Source: Lewinellaceae bacterium (GTDB taxonomy: Bacteria; Bacteroidota; Bacteroidia; Chitinophagales; Saprospiraceae). Taken from it: 64,000 bases of DNA. Both the position numbers and the translations under genes were made by a program. Numbering within the stretch: the stretch's first letter is position 1; each line of letters opens with the position of its first letter. Of this stretch, positions 41,159 through 49,962 are shown one piece after another. The notes below the pieces were generated by a model. It did no database searches, had not been told where the DNA came from, and was given only the letters and a program-made list of their open reading frames with translations. The stretch is from NCBI GenBank assembly GCA_020636325.1, contig JACJYC010000004.1, forward strand, positions 310,001-374,000. Direction: 5' to 3'.

Positions 41159-42781
41159 ATGAACAAGTTCTCCATTTTCGGCAAAATGCATTGGTTGCCG
41201 GTCGTTGTAAGCATCCTTGCCTTTTTCATTTCCTGCACCGAACCGCCGCATACCCCCAAAGACCTGTTGAAGGAAGCCCTCATCCCCCAACCCGTATTCG
41301 TGGAGGCGGACGGCAGTTCTTTCTCCCTGACTGATAAAACCGCCATCGTTCTGCTGAACGGCGAATCTTCCGAAGACCCTGAAGGGGCGGAAAAAGTGGG
41401 GCGCTATTTGGCCGGCCTGCTGAAACCTGCCACTGGTTTTGATGTTCAGGTGCGGACCTCAGGCAGCGAATCCGATGACGGCAATATTTATCTGCAACTG
41501 AACGATTCCAGCCCCTCCGGGATTGCCGAATCCTATGAACTGTCCATAATGGAAAACCGGGTCAAACTGACTGCCGGAGACCCGGCCGGATTGTTTCGCG
41601 GTATTCAGACCCTGCGCCAGCTCTTGCCGCCTTCCATTGAGAAAAATACCCCGCAGCAAGGCCCCTGGGAAATCGCCACCGGTACGATCCGGGACAGCCC
41701 CGCTTATCCGTATCGCGGCGGCATGCTGGATGTGGCCCGCCATTTCTTCAAAGTGGAAGATGTGAAAAAATACATCGACTACCTGGCCATGTACAAGATG
41801 AATGCCCTGCACCTCCACCTGTCCGACGACCAGGGCTGGCGGATCGAGATCAAATCCTGGCCGGAACTGACCACGCGCGGCGGAAGCACCGAGGTCGGCG
41901 GTGGCGAAGGCGGGTTCTATACCCAGGAGGAATTCAAAGAGATCGTTCAATACGCCGATGACCGCTATATCATGGTCATCCCGGAAATCGATATGCCCGG
42001 ACATACCAACGCCGCGCTGGCTTCCTATGCCGAATTGAACTGCGACGATAAATTGCGGGAGCTGTACACCGGCATCGAGGTCGGTTTCAGTACTTTTTGT
42101 ACGGACAAGGAAGTGGTCTATAAATTTATCGACGATGTATTCGGTGAACTGGCAGGCCTGATCAACGGTCCGTACATCCACATCGGCGGGGACGAATCCC
42201 ATGTCACAGCCCTTGAAGACTATATTCCTTTTGTCAATCGGGTCCAGGAGATCGTCAAATCGCACGGGAAGCAGGTGATCGGCTGGGATGAGATCGCCAA
42301 TGCCACCTTGTTGCCCAACACCAAAGTGCAGTACTGGGCCGAAGCTGAGAACGCCAAAAAAGGAATTGCGCAGGGCGCCGAGGTGATCATGTCGCCTGCA
42401 AGAAAGGTCTACCTGGATATGCAATACGATTCCACCACCCGCCTGGGCTTGCACTGGGCGGCTTATATCGAGGTGGACAGTTCCTATATCTGGGATCCTG
42501 CAACCCTGGAAAACGGCATTGAAAAACAACATATTTTCGGGGTGGAAGCTCCGCTGTGGACGGAAACCATCGATAAGCTCGACGACCTCGAATACATGGT
42601 CTTTCCCCGCTTGCCGGGGGTAGCCGAGATCGGCTGGACGCCTGCATCCGAGCGGAACTGGGCAGATTACCGCTTGCGCCTCGGCGCCCAGAAAAAGCGG
42701 TTCGAAGCACTGGGGATTGATTATTATCCGTCTGCGAAAGTACCCTGGTCGGATACCCTCGTGACCCGGCCGGTGCAATGA
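41159..42781 (+). CDS. GH20 beta-N-acetylhexosaminidase lipoprotein
   Basis: A 540-residue lipoprotein (signal SILAFFISC, lipidated Cys near residue 23). Residues ~30-150 form the GH20b N-terminal domain and ~160-520 the catalytic barrel: YRGGMLDVARHFFKVEDVKK, MNALHLHLSDDQGWRIEIKS, ALVIPEIDMPGH-like MVIPEIDMPGHTNAAL, and HIGGDESHV with the substrate-assisted catalytic pair Asp345-Glu346. WTETIDKLDDLEYMVFPRLP is the end of the barrel. It removes terminal GlcNAc or GalNAc from chitin fragments, glycans or peptidoglycan outside the inner membrane. I start at ATG 41159 rather than at the far upstream in-frame codons. Its stop overlaps an ATG of a truncated following ORF. Confidence 0.95.
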   Translation: MNKFSIFGKMHWLPVVVSILAFFISCTEPPHTPKDLLKEALIPQPVFVEADGSSFSLTDKTAIVLLNGESSEDPEGAEKVGRYLAGLLKPATGFDVQVRTSGSESDDGNIYLQLNDSSPSGIAESYELSIMENRVKLTAGDPAGLFRGIQTLRQLLPPSIEKNTPQQGPWEIATGTIRDSPAYPYRGGMLDVARHFFKVEDVKKYIDYLAMYKMNALHLHLSDDQGWRIEIKSWPELTTRGGSTEVGGGEGGFYTQEEFKEIVQYADDRYIMVIPEIDMPGHTNAALASYAELNCDDKLRELYTGIEVGFSTFCTDKEVVYKFIDDVFGELAGLINGPYIHIGGDESHVTALEDYIPFVNRVQEIVKSHGKQVIGWDEIANATLLPNTKVQYWAEAENAKKGIAQGAEVIMSPARKVYLDMQYDSTTRLGLHWAAYIEVDSSYIWDPATLENGIEKQHIFGVEAPLWTETIDKLDDLEYMVFPRLPGVAEIGWTPASERNWADYRLRLGAQKKRFEALGIDYYPSAKVPWSDTLVTRPVQ

Positions 42782-42909
42782 AACCTTTAGCTGGTTCATT
42801 TCTTTTTTGTGTACTGACCGGGCTTTCCCTTTATCCGGTCTACAGTCAGCAGGATACGGGGCTGTCCCGGCTGATCGATTCACTGGCCATTGGTACATCC
42901 AGACCATGA
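42778..42909 (+). pseudogene. Truncated N-terminal remnant of a secreted protein
   Basis: A 43-codon ORF starting at ATG 42778 and overlapping the hexosaminidase stop by four bases (ATGA). It encodes a good signal peptide (MKPLAGSFLFCVLTGLSLYP, VYSQ) followed by QDTGLSRLIDSLAIG and then a stop. The translational coupling and signal peptide suggest this was the next gene of the operon, now deleted after ~20 mature residues. It is too short to name. Confidence 0.55.
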
Positions 42910-43000
42910 ACAGCCGGTATTTCGGAACCCTGAAGAAAAAAAATTGGCCGCAGGCGAGGGAAATCCGGGTTTTTGGCGTCCAACCTCAAAACGCCAAAAA

Positions 43001-44416
43001 ATGAAAGGAACCGGATTGAAAGTTTTTGCCCTGATCTCCACTGCCGCCCTGATCGCGGCCACCATCGACCTCAACAACCTGGATAACTATTCAGACGAAC
43101 CTGTTCCCGGCTACATTCTCCGGGATAACACACCGGATGAGAACCAGATAACCGACCAGGGGGCCACCCTGGGCCGCATCCTCTTTTACGATAAAAAGCT
43201 GTCGGCCAACAATGCCGTTGCCTGCGCCAGTTGCCACCATCAGCAATTCGCATTCGGCGATACGGCACTGGTGAGCCTCGGCCACCTGGGCGGGGTGACC
43301 GGCCGCCACGCCATGCGCCTGGTCAACGCCCGCTATTCGGAAGAATCCAACTTCTTTTGGAATGAACGCGCCAGTTCACTTGAGGACCAGACAACCCGCC
43401 CCATCCAGGATGCCGTGGAAATGGGCTTCAGCGGACAGAACGGTCAGCCGGGTCTGGATTCCCTGATCCGGAAAATGGAGGGGATTACCTACTACCCGGG
43501 TCTTTTCGCGCTGGTTTACGGCGACCCCGGAATCACGGAAACCAGGATTCAACAGGCGCTGGCACAATTTGTCAGGAGCATACAATCCTTTGATTCCCGG
43601 TTTGATGCCGGCAGGGCGATCGCGCCCAACGACGGCGCGCCTTTCCCGAATTTCACCCCGCAGGAAAACCAGGGTAAAACCATTTTTCTGGCGCCGCCGG
43701 CCCAGGGTGGCGCAGGCTGTCAGGGATGCCACCGGGCCCCGGAATTCGATATCGACCCCCTTAGCCTGAACAACGGAATCATCGGCGTCGCCGGCGATCC
43801 GGATGCCATTGACCTGACCAACACCAAAGCGCCCTCGCTCCGGGATCTTTTCAATCCCAACGGACAATTGAACGGCCCGCTCATGCACGACGGAAGCCTT
43901 AAGACCATCCGGGAGGTGATCGATCATTACAACCAGATCACCGTTGATCCGGCCAATACCAACCTGGATCCCAAACTGCGCGGCATACCGCCCGGCGCGC
44001 CGGGCCCGGGCCCTGGCCAACAGCTCAACCTGACCGATGCGCAGAAAAACGCGCTGGCCGCTTTTCTCCGTACCCTGACCGGGAATGATATCTATACCAA
44101 CCCGAAATGGTCCGACCCCTTTGATGAAAACGGCGATCTGGACCTGGTCGGACTCACAACCGCAACCGTGCACCATGAAATACTTAGATCGGTAATCTTT
44201 CCCAATCCCCTCAGGTCGACCTTTAACCTGGAAATCGAGCCGGGCAATTATGACCTGAGCATTTTCAACAGCCGGGGGCAATTGGTGCATTCCGCCAGGA
44301 TTGAAGGCAATACTTCGATCGACGCGGATGCATGGCCCCCGGGCATGTTGATCGTGCAGATTGCAGACCGGCGTTCCGGCGCAAAGACTGTGGAAAAAAT
44401 CCTGAAGGTACAATAA
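43001..44416 (+). CDS. Di-heme cytochrome c peroxidase (MauG/CcpA family) with T9SS domain
   Basis: A 471-residue exported protein with two c-type heme motifs: CASCH at residues 75-79 and CQGCH at 240-244. Other family parts are LGRILFYDKKLSANNAVACA, FGDTALVSLGHLGGVTGRHA, FWNERASSLEDQTTRPIQDA, and MHDGSLKTIREVIDHYN with the distal region Met/His. It should reduce peroxide, or oxidise a substrate, outside the inner membrane. Residues ~395-471 (VIFPNPLRSTFNLEIEPGNY to KTVEKILKVQ) are a T9SS type A sorting domain, so the enzyme is probably exported to the surface. ATG 43001 is preceded by an A-rich leader. The following repeat begins 8 bases after the stop. Confidence 0.94.
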   Translation: MKGTGLKVFALISTAALIAATIDLNNLDNYSDEPVPGYILRDNTPDENQITDQGATLGRILFYDKKLSANNAVACASCHHQQFAFGDTALVSLGHLGGVTGRHAMRLVNARYSEESNFFWNERASSLEDQTTRPIQDAVEMGFSGQNGQPGLDSLIRKMEGITYYPGLFALVYGDPGITETRIQQALAQFVRSIQSFDSRFDAGRAIAPNDGAPFPNFTPQENQGKTIFLAPPAQGGAGCQGCHRAPEFDIDPLSLNNGIIGVAGDPDAIDLTNTKAPSLRDLFNPNGQLNGPLMHDGSLKTIREVIDHYNQITVDPANTNLDPKLRGIPPGAPGPGPGQQLNLTDAQKNALAAFLRTLTGNDIYTNPKWSDPFDENGDLDLVGLTTATVHHEILRSVIFPNPLRSTFNLEIEPGNYDLSIFNSRGQLVHSARIEGNTSIDADAWPPGMLIVQIADRRSGAKTVEKILKVQ

Positions 44417-44423
44417 CCTTGTA

Positions 44424-44642
44424 GGGTCAACCCTTGTGGTTGACCCACCCCTCGTGGTCGACCCACCCCTTGTGGTTGACCCACCCCTCGTGGTCGACCC
44501 ACCCCTTGTGGTTGACCCACCCCTCGTGGTCGACCCACCCCTCGTGGTCGACCCACCCCTCGTGGTTGACCCACCCCTCGTGGTTGACCCACCCCTCGTG
44601 GTTGACCCACCCCTCGTGGTTGACCCACCCCTCGTGGTCGAC
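44424..44642. repeat. 18-bp minisatellite derived from a GGTCAACC/GGTTGACC palindrome
   Basis: A hairpin GGGTCAACC-CTTGT-GGTTGACCC (44424-44446) runs into eleven uninterrupted 18-base units, GTGGTYGACCCACCCCTY, from 44436 to 44633 plus a half unit. Because 18 is a multiple of three, the frames stay open and give artificial peptides (VDPPLV repeats). The same hairpin occurs at 47.2 kb beyond the permease gene. Confidence 0.92.
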
Positions 44643-44751
44643 CGCGAACGCCTGTCACCGGATATATGAACAGGAAATTTCATGGTTAATACGCGATAAA
44701 TTCCGTAACTTTCCACGGACTGTTGAAGTATTCCTCATTAAAGAGATCACC

Positions 44752-47166
44752 ATGCTGTGGAATTACCTCCGCATTGCCGCCCGCAATGCCTTGAATCACA
44801 AGTTATTATCTATTATCAATGTATTCAGCCTGGCCCTTGGCATAGCGGCCTGCCTGCTGATCTTCCTGTTTATCCATGAAGAGCGGAGCTTCGACGCCTT
44901 TCATTCCCGGAAGGACCATATCTACCGGCTGGACGAAGTGCAAAGTTTCCCCGGGACCAATACCCAGAATGTGGCGCTGTCCATGCCCGGCATGGGGCCC
45001 AATATTGCGAAGGATTACCCGGATGTAAAGTCGTATACCCGCTACTGGAACCGCGGCAAGCGCCTGTTGCAAAAAGACGACCGCCGGATCGTACTGGAAA
45101 CGGTTTCAGCGGTGGACAGCACCTTCCTGGAAATATTCGACTTCCCCTTGATCAAGGGCGATCCTTCGGCGGCCCTGGATGAACCCTATTCACTGATCGT
45201 TACGGAAAAGACCGCTTCGAAATTCTTTGACGGCGATCCCGAATCGGCCTTCGGACAATCCCTGACCATGGGCGATCGTCCCTATAAGATCACCGGCGTG
45301 ATGAAGGATGTGCCCGAATTTTCCCATTTGCAGTTCGACGCCCTGACCTCCATCAGTACGGTGACCAGGGAAAATCCGGAATTTAACCGGCAATTCGGGG
45401 GCAATTTTCTGGTGACCTATTTTTTGATGGATCCAACGGCTGACATGGCCGCTTTCGAGGCCAAAATGCCGGAGTTCATGCTGCGTTATATGCCGCCCAA
45501 CCCCGGTGATGTGGGTGATATCAACGATTTTTACAAGATCTTCTTTCAGCAATTGCCGGACGTCCATCTGACATCGATGGACATCGAACACGACTACCAG
45601 AATTACCGCAAGTTCAACGGCGCTTACCTCAATATTTTTGCGATGGTCGGGATATTCATCCTCCTGATCGCGGGCGTCAATTTCATGAACCTGATCACGG
45701 CCCGGGCCTCCCACCGCTGGAAAGAGGTCGGCGTGCGAAAAACGGTCGGCGCCATGAAGTCGCACCTGTTTTCTCAATTTGTTGTGGAATCCGTTTTCCT
45801 GGGCTTTGTAGCGTTTCTTTTGGCGGTCCTCATCGACCTGGCCTTTATTCCGGCGCTCAACGGTATGATCGGCCGGCATCTTTCGCTGGGTTATTTCCTG
45901 GATCATCCGCTCATGATTGGTGTGGCGCTGGCGGTAGCGTTGGGATTGGGTTTCCTGGCAGGGCTTTACCCGTCCGTATTCCTGGCTTCCTTCAAACCGG
46001 GGCGCATCCTGAAAGGCGGCAATGTCGGCGGGCGCAGATCTGTTTTCCGCAGTTCGCTGGTGGTGATCCAGTTCGGACTGGCCATCGGCATGATCGTCAG
46101 CACCTTGCTGGTGATCCAGCAGCTGTATTATATCCGGAACAAGGACATCGGTTTCAACAAGGACCATATCATGCTGGTGGGGATGAACCAGGACGCGAAC
46201 CGGGTGTTCGAAACCCTGAAAACCGAGCTGAAAAAGAGCAGTCATGTGATGGGCGTAACAGCTTCCGGGCAGCGCCTCGGCAATAACTTCCACCAATGGG
46301 GCTTCAAGATCCGGACGGATTCCATTCGCAGCATCACGCCCAGCAACGTCAATGTAGACTATGATTTTCTGGATGTGTACCAGATCCACCTGCTGAAGGG
46401 CCGGACTTTCTCGCGCGAGCGGCCTACCGACAACGGCCGCGCTTTCATCATCAACGAGTCATTGGCCAAAGAACTGGAACTGGACGATCCAATCGGCGTT
46501 GCCGCCGGGCACGGTTTCTATCCGGATGACACGCTGGGCACCATCATCGGGGTGGTCAGGGATTTCAACTTCAATTCCCTACATTACGATATCAATACCC
46601 TGGAAATGGTCGTCCACCCGGATTGGGGCTATGATGAGATGTCGGTCCGCATCGACGGCCGGGATGTCGACGGCGCCATTGCAGATGTGGAGCGGGTCTG
46701 GAACCAGCTGGTGCCGACCTGGCCGTTCGAATACACTTTCCTGGATGAGCATTTCGAGGAGCTCTACCGCTCCGACCGGCAGATGGAGGTCGTGGTCACG
46801 ATCATGGCCCTGCTCGCTATTTTCATCGCCTGCATGGGCCTGTTCGGGCTGGCCGCCATCACCACCGAGAAGAAGATCAAGGAGATCGGCGTGCGCAAGG
46901 TGGTCGGCGCGTCCGTCGGCCAGATCATGGTGCACCTGTCGCGCAATTTTGCGGGGATGGTCTTTATTGCCTTCCTCATTTTCAGTCCGGTCACCTGGTG
47001 GCTGATGCACAAGTGGCTGGAGAATTTCGCGTACCATATCGCCATCGGCCCCCTGGTTTTTGCAGCCGGCTGCCTGATCGCGTTGGTCATTGCCTTGATG
47101 ACGGTGAGTTACCATACCCTGCGCGCCGCCCGCACCAACCCCGTCGAATCATTGCGATACGAGTAG
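44752..47166 (+). CDS. ABC transporter permease of the MacB/FtsX type
   Basis: An 804-residue permease with two FtsX/MacB units, each comprising a periplasmic MacB_PCD region and a membrane part. The first unit has a starting helix (LLSIINVFSLALGIAACLLI), periplasmic residues ~45-280, and helices at ~285-430 with the cytoplasmic coupling motif WKEVGVRKTVGAMKSHLFSQ. The second has SSLVVIQFGLAIGMIVSTLL, a periplasmic region ~460-670, and IGVRKVVGASVGQIMVHLSR in the last helices. Such eight-helix proteins pair with a separate ATPase, which is not in this window, and move lipids, peptides or antimicrobials by mechanotransmission. Start at ATG 44752; the frame is open further upstream only because of the minisatellite. 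Confidence 0.93.
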   Translation: MLWNYLRIAARNALNHKLLSIINVFSLALGIAACLLIFLFIHEERSFDAFHSRKDHIYRLDEVQSFPGTNTQNVALSMPGMGPNIAKDYPDVKSYTRYWNRGKRLLQKDDRRIVLETVSAVDSTFLEIFDFPLIKGDPSAALDEPYSLIVTEKTASKFFDGDPESAFGQSLTMGDRPYKITGVMKDVPEFSHLQFDALTSISTVTRENPEFNRQFGGNFLVTYFLMDPTADMAAFEAKMPEFMLRYMPPNPGDVGDINDFYKIFFQQLPDVHLTSMDIEHDYQNYRKFNGAYLNIFAMVGIFILLIAGVNFMNLITARASHRWKEVGVRKTVGAMKSHLFSQFVVESVFLGFVAFLLAVLIDLAFIPALNGMIGRHLSLGYFLDHPLMIGVALAVALGLGFLAGLYPSVFLASFKPGRILKGGNVGGRRSVFRSSLVVIQFGLAIGMIVSTLLVIQQLYYIRNKDIGFNKDHIMLVGMNQDANRVFETLKTELKKSSHVMGVTASGQRLGNNFHQWGFKIRTDSIRSITPSNVNVDYDFLDVYQIHLLKGRTFSRERPTDNGRAFIINESLAKELELDDPIGVAAGHGFYPDDTLGTIIGVVRDFNFNSLHYDINTLEMVVHPDWGYDEMSVRIDGRDVDGAIADVERVWNQLVPTWPFEYTFLDEHFEELYRSDRQMEVVVTIMALLAIFIACMGLFGLAAITTEKKIKEIGVRKVVGASVGQIMVHLSRNFAGMVFIAFLIFSPVTWWLMHKWLENFAYHIAIGPLVFAAGCLIALVIALMTVSYHTLRAARTNPVESLRYE

Positions 47167-47215
47167 AGTCAACCCTTGTGGTTGACCAACCCAGGGTCAA
47201 CCCTCGTGGTTGACC
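47167..47215. repeat. Paired GTCAACCC-GGTTGACC hairpins after the permease
   Basis: Two hairpins, GTCAACCCTTGTGGTTGACC and GGTCAACCCTCGTGGTTGACC with one-base differences, follow the stop codon directly. They are the same element as the one that has expanded before the gene. Confidence 0.85.
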
Positions 47216-47284
47216 AAAAGAAACACCGGCACCGGTTGTTGAACGACAACCAGGGATATTCTTCCGAATGAGCTGAGGAATTTC

Positions 47285-47326
47285 AAAAAAATTGGGCTGA
47301 TCTTCAGGATTGGCCCAATTTTTTTA
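47285..47326 (+). terminator. Rho-independent terminator
   Basis: Stem AAAAATTGGGC with GCCCAATTTTT, loop of 16 bases, ending in a T tract. It lies about 120 bases beyond the permease gene and its flanking hairpins. Confidence 0.8.
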
Positions 47327-47423
47327 TTCCCAAATCCCCAATTTTATCCCAATTAACGCCTCCATATTCCAGAAAAAATGATTTTTTTCGCAGCATAAAC
47401 CACTAAATTTTGAAAATAAGACT

Positions 47424-49763
47424 ATGAGGACAGTTATTCAGCTACTTGCTTTTTGTATGGTTCCCGCCTGTTTTTACGCCCAATCCCCTGAAAAGGGCCA
47501 CCTCATGATCGGCCTTCTTGACGTGGAGCCCCTTGATTCCACAGCTGAAGAGGGTTTGCAGATCGCTTTTTTCAAGGAGATGATGGCGCCGCAGTTTCGC
47601 CGTGAAGTGTATTTCAATCAAGCCTTTTCGGCTGAGGTTTACCGGGATGAAGACGGCAACGTCCTCCATCGGGAAGTGTACAGCCGGGATACCCGTCTGG
47701 CATATCTTTTCCAATATGAGCCGGAGGGCAACTATTATTTCATCGATTCTACGGTAATGCTCCATGCAACGGAAATCCGGGAACTGGATAGAGAAGGTAT
47801 CGAAGATGTGGTTATGGTCGGCCAGGGACCCGATTCTGTCAAAACCATCTTCGGTTTCCAATGCAAAAGGGTTGAACTAAAGGATCCGGGTGGATTTGGA
47901 CCGGAGAAAATGATCTTTTACGTTACCGAAGCCCTGCCGAGTTACGGTGAATCTATCGGGGATGCAATGCCCTTGTTCTCAGGCTTTCCTATGGAGGTGA
48001 TCATGGAAGTAGAAGGCATGCGCATTACTGCGGGCCCGATATCCTTTGACCCCGAAATTGACGATGAAAGCGTGTTTTCCCTGAATACCGAGGGATTTGA
48101 AAAAAGGAGCAGGGAGGAAACCGGATTATTTTCGGATGATGAAGAGGAGGAAGATATGTCCGATAATGAAATTGAACCTGGGTTGGGCATCAACCTGGAT
48201 CTATATCGAAGAATGGTTGAAGAGGGTGTAATTGAATATGAAGAATATGCTTTGGAAAGGCTGGAAGAGGTCAACGGCTCTATCGACCGCCTGTCACTCA
48301 TCACCAAGTCGGAGAGCGCGCTGGTAAACCGACCTCCGGATTCCATTTTGTACCTGCTGGACCAATACGGTCTTTTGGATCAGCCGTTTAAGGCACAAAT
48401 GGAAAGAATCTACCAACAGGATAAAAACATCGACTCCCATCGTTTTTATTATACCCTTGTGTTTGGGGCCCTAAAACAAGAATTGGATGACCCTGAAAAC
48501 AGATCACAATTCGTCAGAAATATGGTGGAGCTTGGGTACCGGCAAAAGGGGGCATCCTCTTTGGTGGATACCCTGGATTTTTTGGCCGGCAAGGAAAGTT
48601 TCGATGATTTCATGATGAAGCTGGAGGGATTTCAGGAAATCAGCTTTAAAGACCTGGTAACCAATCTTGAGGCGGCAGCAACGGAATTGGAGTCTATGTT
48701 TCGGCAGGTTTTAAAAGACGATGCCCGGACTTTAAAAGCAGAACCGGTTAAATCCCCGGAAGGAAACGGCATTAAAATTATTGTTGAGGACTTTCAATAC
48801 TTTATTCCTAAGGATTGGCTTAGCTATTATGAATATGAAGAAGAGGAGTTGCCGGATATTGCAGACACGTTAAATATCTATGCTTTCTACGAGTACCAAT
48901 TTGCTCAGATCCTCAGGCAGATAGGGGCTGACCTTAATTTAGATATGGCTTTTGGACCATATCTTTTTGAAGCTATGTTTGATGAATTTTATTTTGTTGA
49001 TTATCAGGGTGTTATCGCTGATCATCCGGAGTTCCGGATATTCAACAGGGAATGGGCTTTTCTGAAATTTCCCAAAAAATTATCTTATGATTATTACGCT
49101 CAAAGCCCGTCGATTACCTTTCCTTATTCGGGTTCCCGGGCCAATCTGGTTTGTTTGCGGGTTCATTCACCCTACACCCTGGATGAAAACTCAGGAGAAA
49201 ATTACCTTCGTTCGGAAGAAAAAGAAAAATTGCTCAATTACTTTTCTGAAAACAAGGCTGCTTATAGTTTAAGTGACCAGACATTTGCGGAATATGCCAA
49301 TAGTGTTCGGTCAAACCTGTTTAACAGCCCGGATCAGATTTTAGCGATTTTGCCTGGCTTTGGATTAACGCTCGGTGACAGCGGGTGGGAATCCATTGAT
49401 ATTTCTCCGGATAGGAATACCTTCAAGCACTTATTCGGTCAATTGGATCATCTCCTGGAGGGGATTTTTGACGCTACCAATTTTTCAGCTGTCAAGGATT
49501 TTGGATTTAATTACAAAGTCTCATTCGATTTCAAGGGCAAACACTATGAATTCAAGGCTGACCCAACTTTTATCGAAACCTTTATGATCAACAAAGCGCA
49601 AGAGGTCTTGATCGAACATAAAATGACGAATAAGAAATTGTATACCGTTGATACCCCTTCTTGGGGGTTTGGCTCCGCAAAGGACTATTATTTTCTGACA
49701 GAAAAACAGAAAAAGGAAATTGAAGAATTGACAGGCCTTGTACTGGAGCCATTATCGGAATAA
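47424..49763 (+). CDS. Secreted protein with GLPGLI-like N-terminal domain
   Basis: A 779-residue exported protein (signal MRTVIQLLAFCMVPACFYAQ). Residues ~20-205 resemble the GLPGLI/DUF4412 type: TIFGFQCKRVELKDPG, EKMIFYVTEALPSYGESIGD, then PLFSGFPMEVIMEVEGMRIT. That family is common and uncharacterised in Bacteroidota envelopes. A very acidic linker (~225-245, SDDEEEEDMSDNEI) is followed by ~530 helical residues without a recognised domain. The gene is more AT-rich than its neighbours. It is preceded by a terminator and appears to be a single transcript. Function unknown. Confidence 0.85.
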   Translation: MRTVIQLLAFCMVPACFYAQSPEKGHLMIGLLDVEPLDSTAEEGLQIAFFKEMMAPQFRREVYFNQAFSAEVYRDEDGNVLHREVYSRDTRLAYLFQYEPEGNYYFIDSTVMLHATEIRELDREGIEDVVMVGQGPDSVKTIFGFQCKRVELKDPGGFGPEKMIFYVTEALPSYGESIGDAMPLFSGFPMEVIMEVEGMRITAGPISFDPEIDDESVFSLNTEGFEKRSREETGLFSDDEEEEDMSDNEIEPGLGINLDLYRRMVEEGVIEYEEYALERLEEVNGSIDRLSLITKSESALVNRPPDSILYLLDQYGLLDQPFKAQMERIYQQDKNIDSHRFYYTLVFGALKQELDDPENRSQFVRNMVELGYRQKGASSLVDTLDFLAGKESFDDFMMKLEGFQEISFKDLVTNLEAAATELESMFRQVLKDDARTLKAEPVKSPEGNGIKIIVEDFQYFIPKDWLSYYEYEEEELPDIADTLNIYAFYEYQFAQILRQIGADLNLDMAFGPYLFEAMFDEFYFVDYQGVIADHPEFRIFNREWAFLKFPKKLSYDYYAQSPSITFPYSGSRANLVCLRVHSPYTLDENSGENYLRSEEKEKLLNYFSENKAAYSLSDQTFAEYANSVRSNLFNSPDQILAILPGFGLTLGDSGWESIDISPDRNTFKHLFGQLDHLLEGIFDATNFSAVKDFGFNYKVSFDFKGKHYEFKADPTFIETFMINKAQEVLIEHKMTNKKLYTVDTPSWGFGSAKDYYFLTEKQKKEIEELTGLVLEPLSE

Positions 49764-49962
49764 TCCCATATTTTAGCCTTTCGAAATTTCCGGATTCAGT
49801 CAAATATGTTTTTACCTCAACGAAAACCAAAAAACCTTCCTGGAAGAATTGCTGGATTTCAAATTCCGTTCTATCCTTGATTGAGCCTAAAGTGAAACGC
49901 TTTTTCAGGTAACTGAAGCGCCGATTTTTTCCTAATTTAGCCCAAAACCAACTTGAACGAGT

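Noticed and set aside
44436..44642. Gene encoding a VDPPLV repeat protein
   Set aside because: The open frames exist because the 18-bp minisatellite is a multiple of three; no start context and no non-repeat domain.
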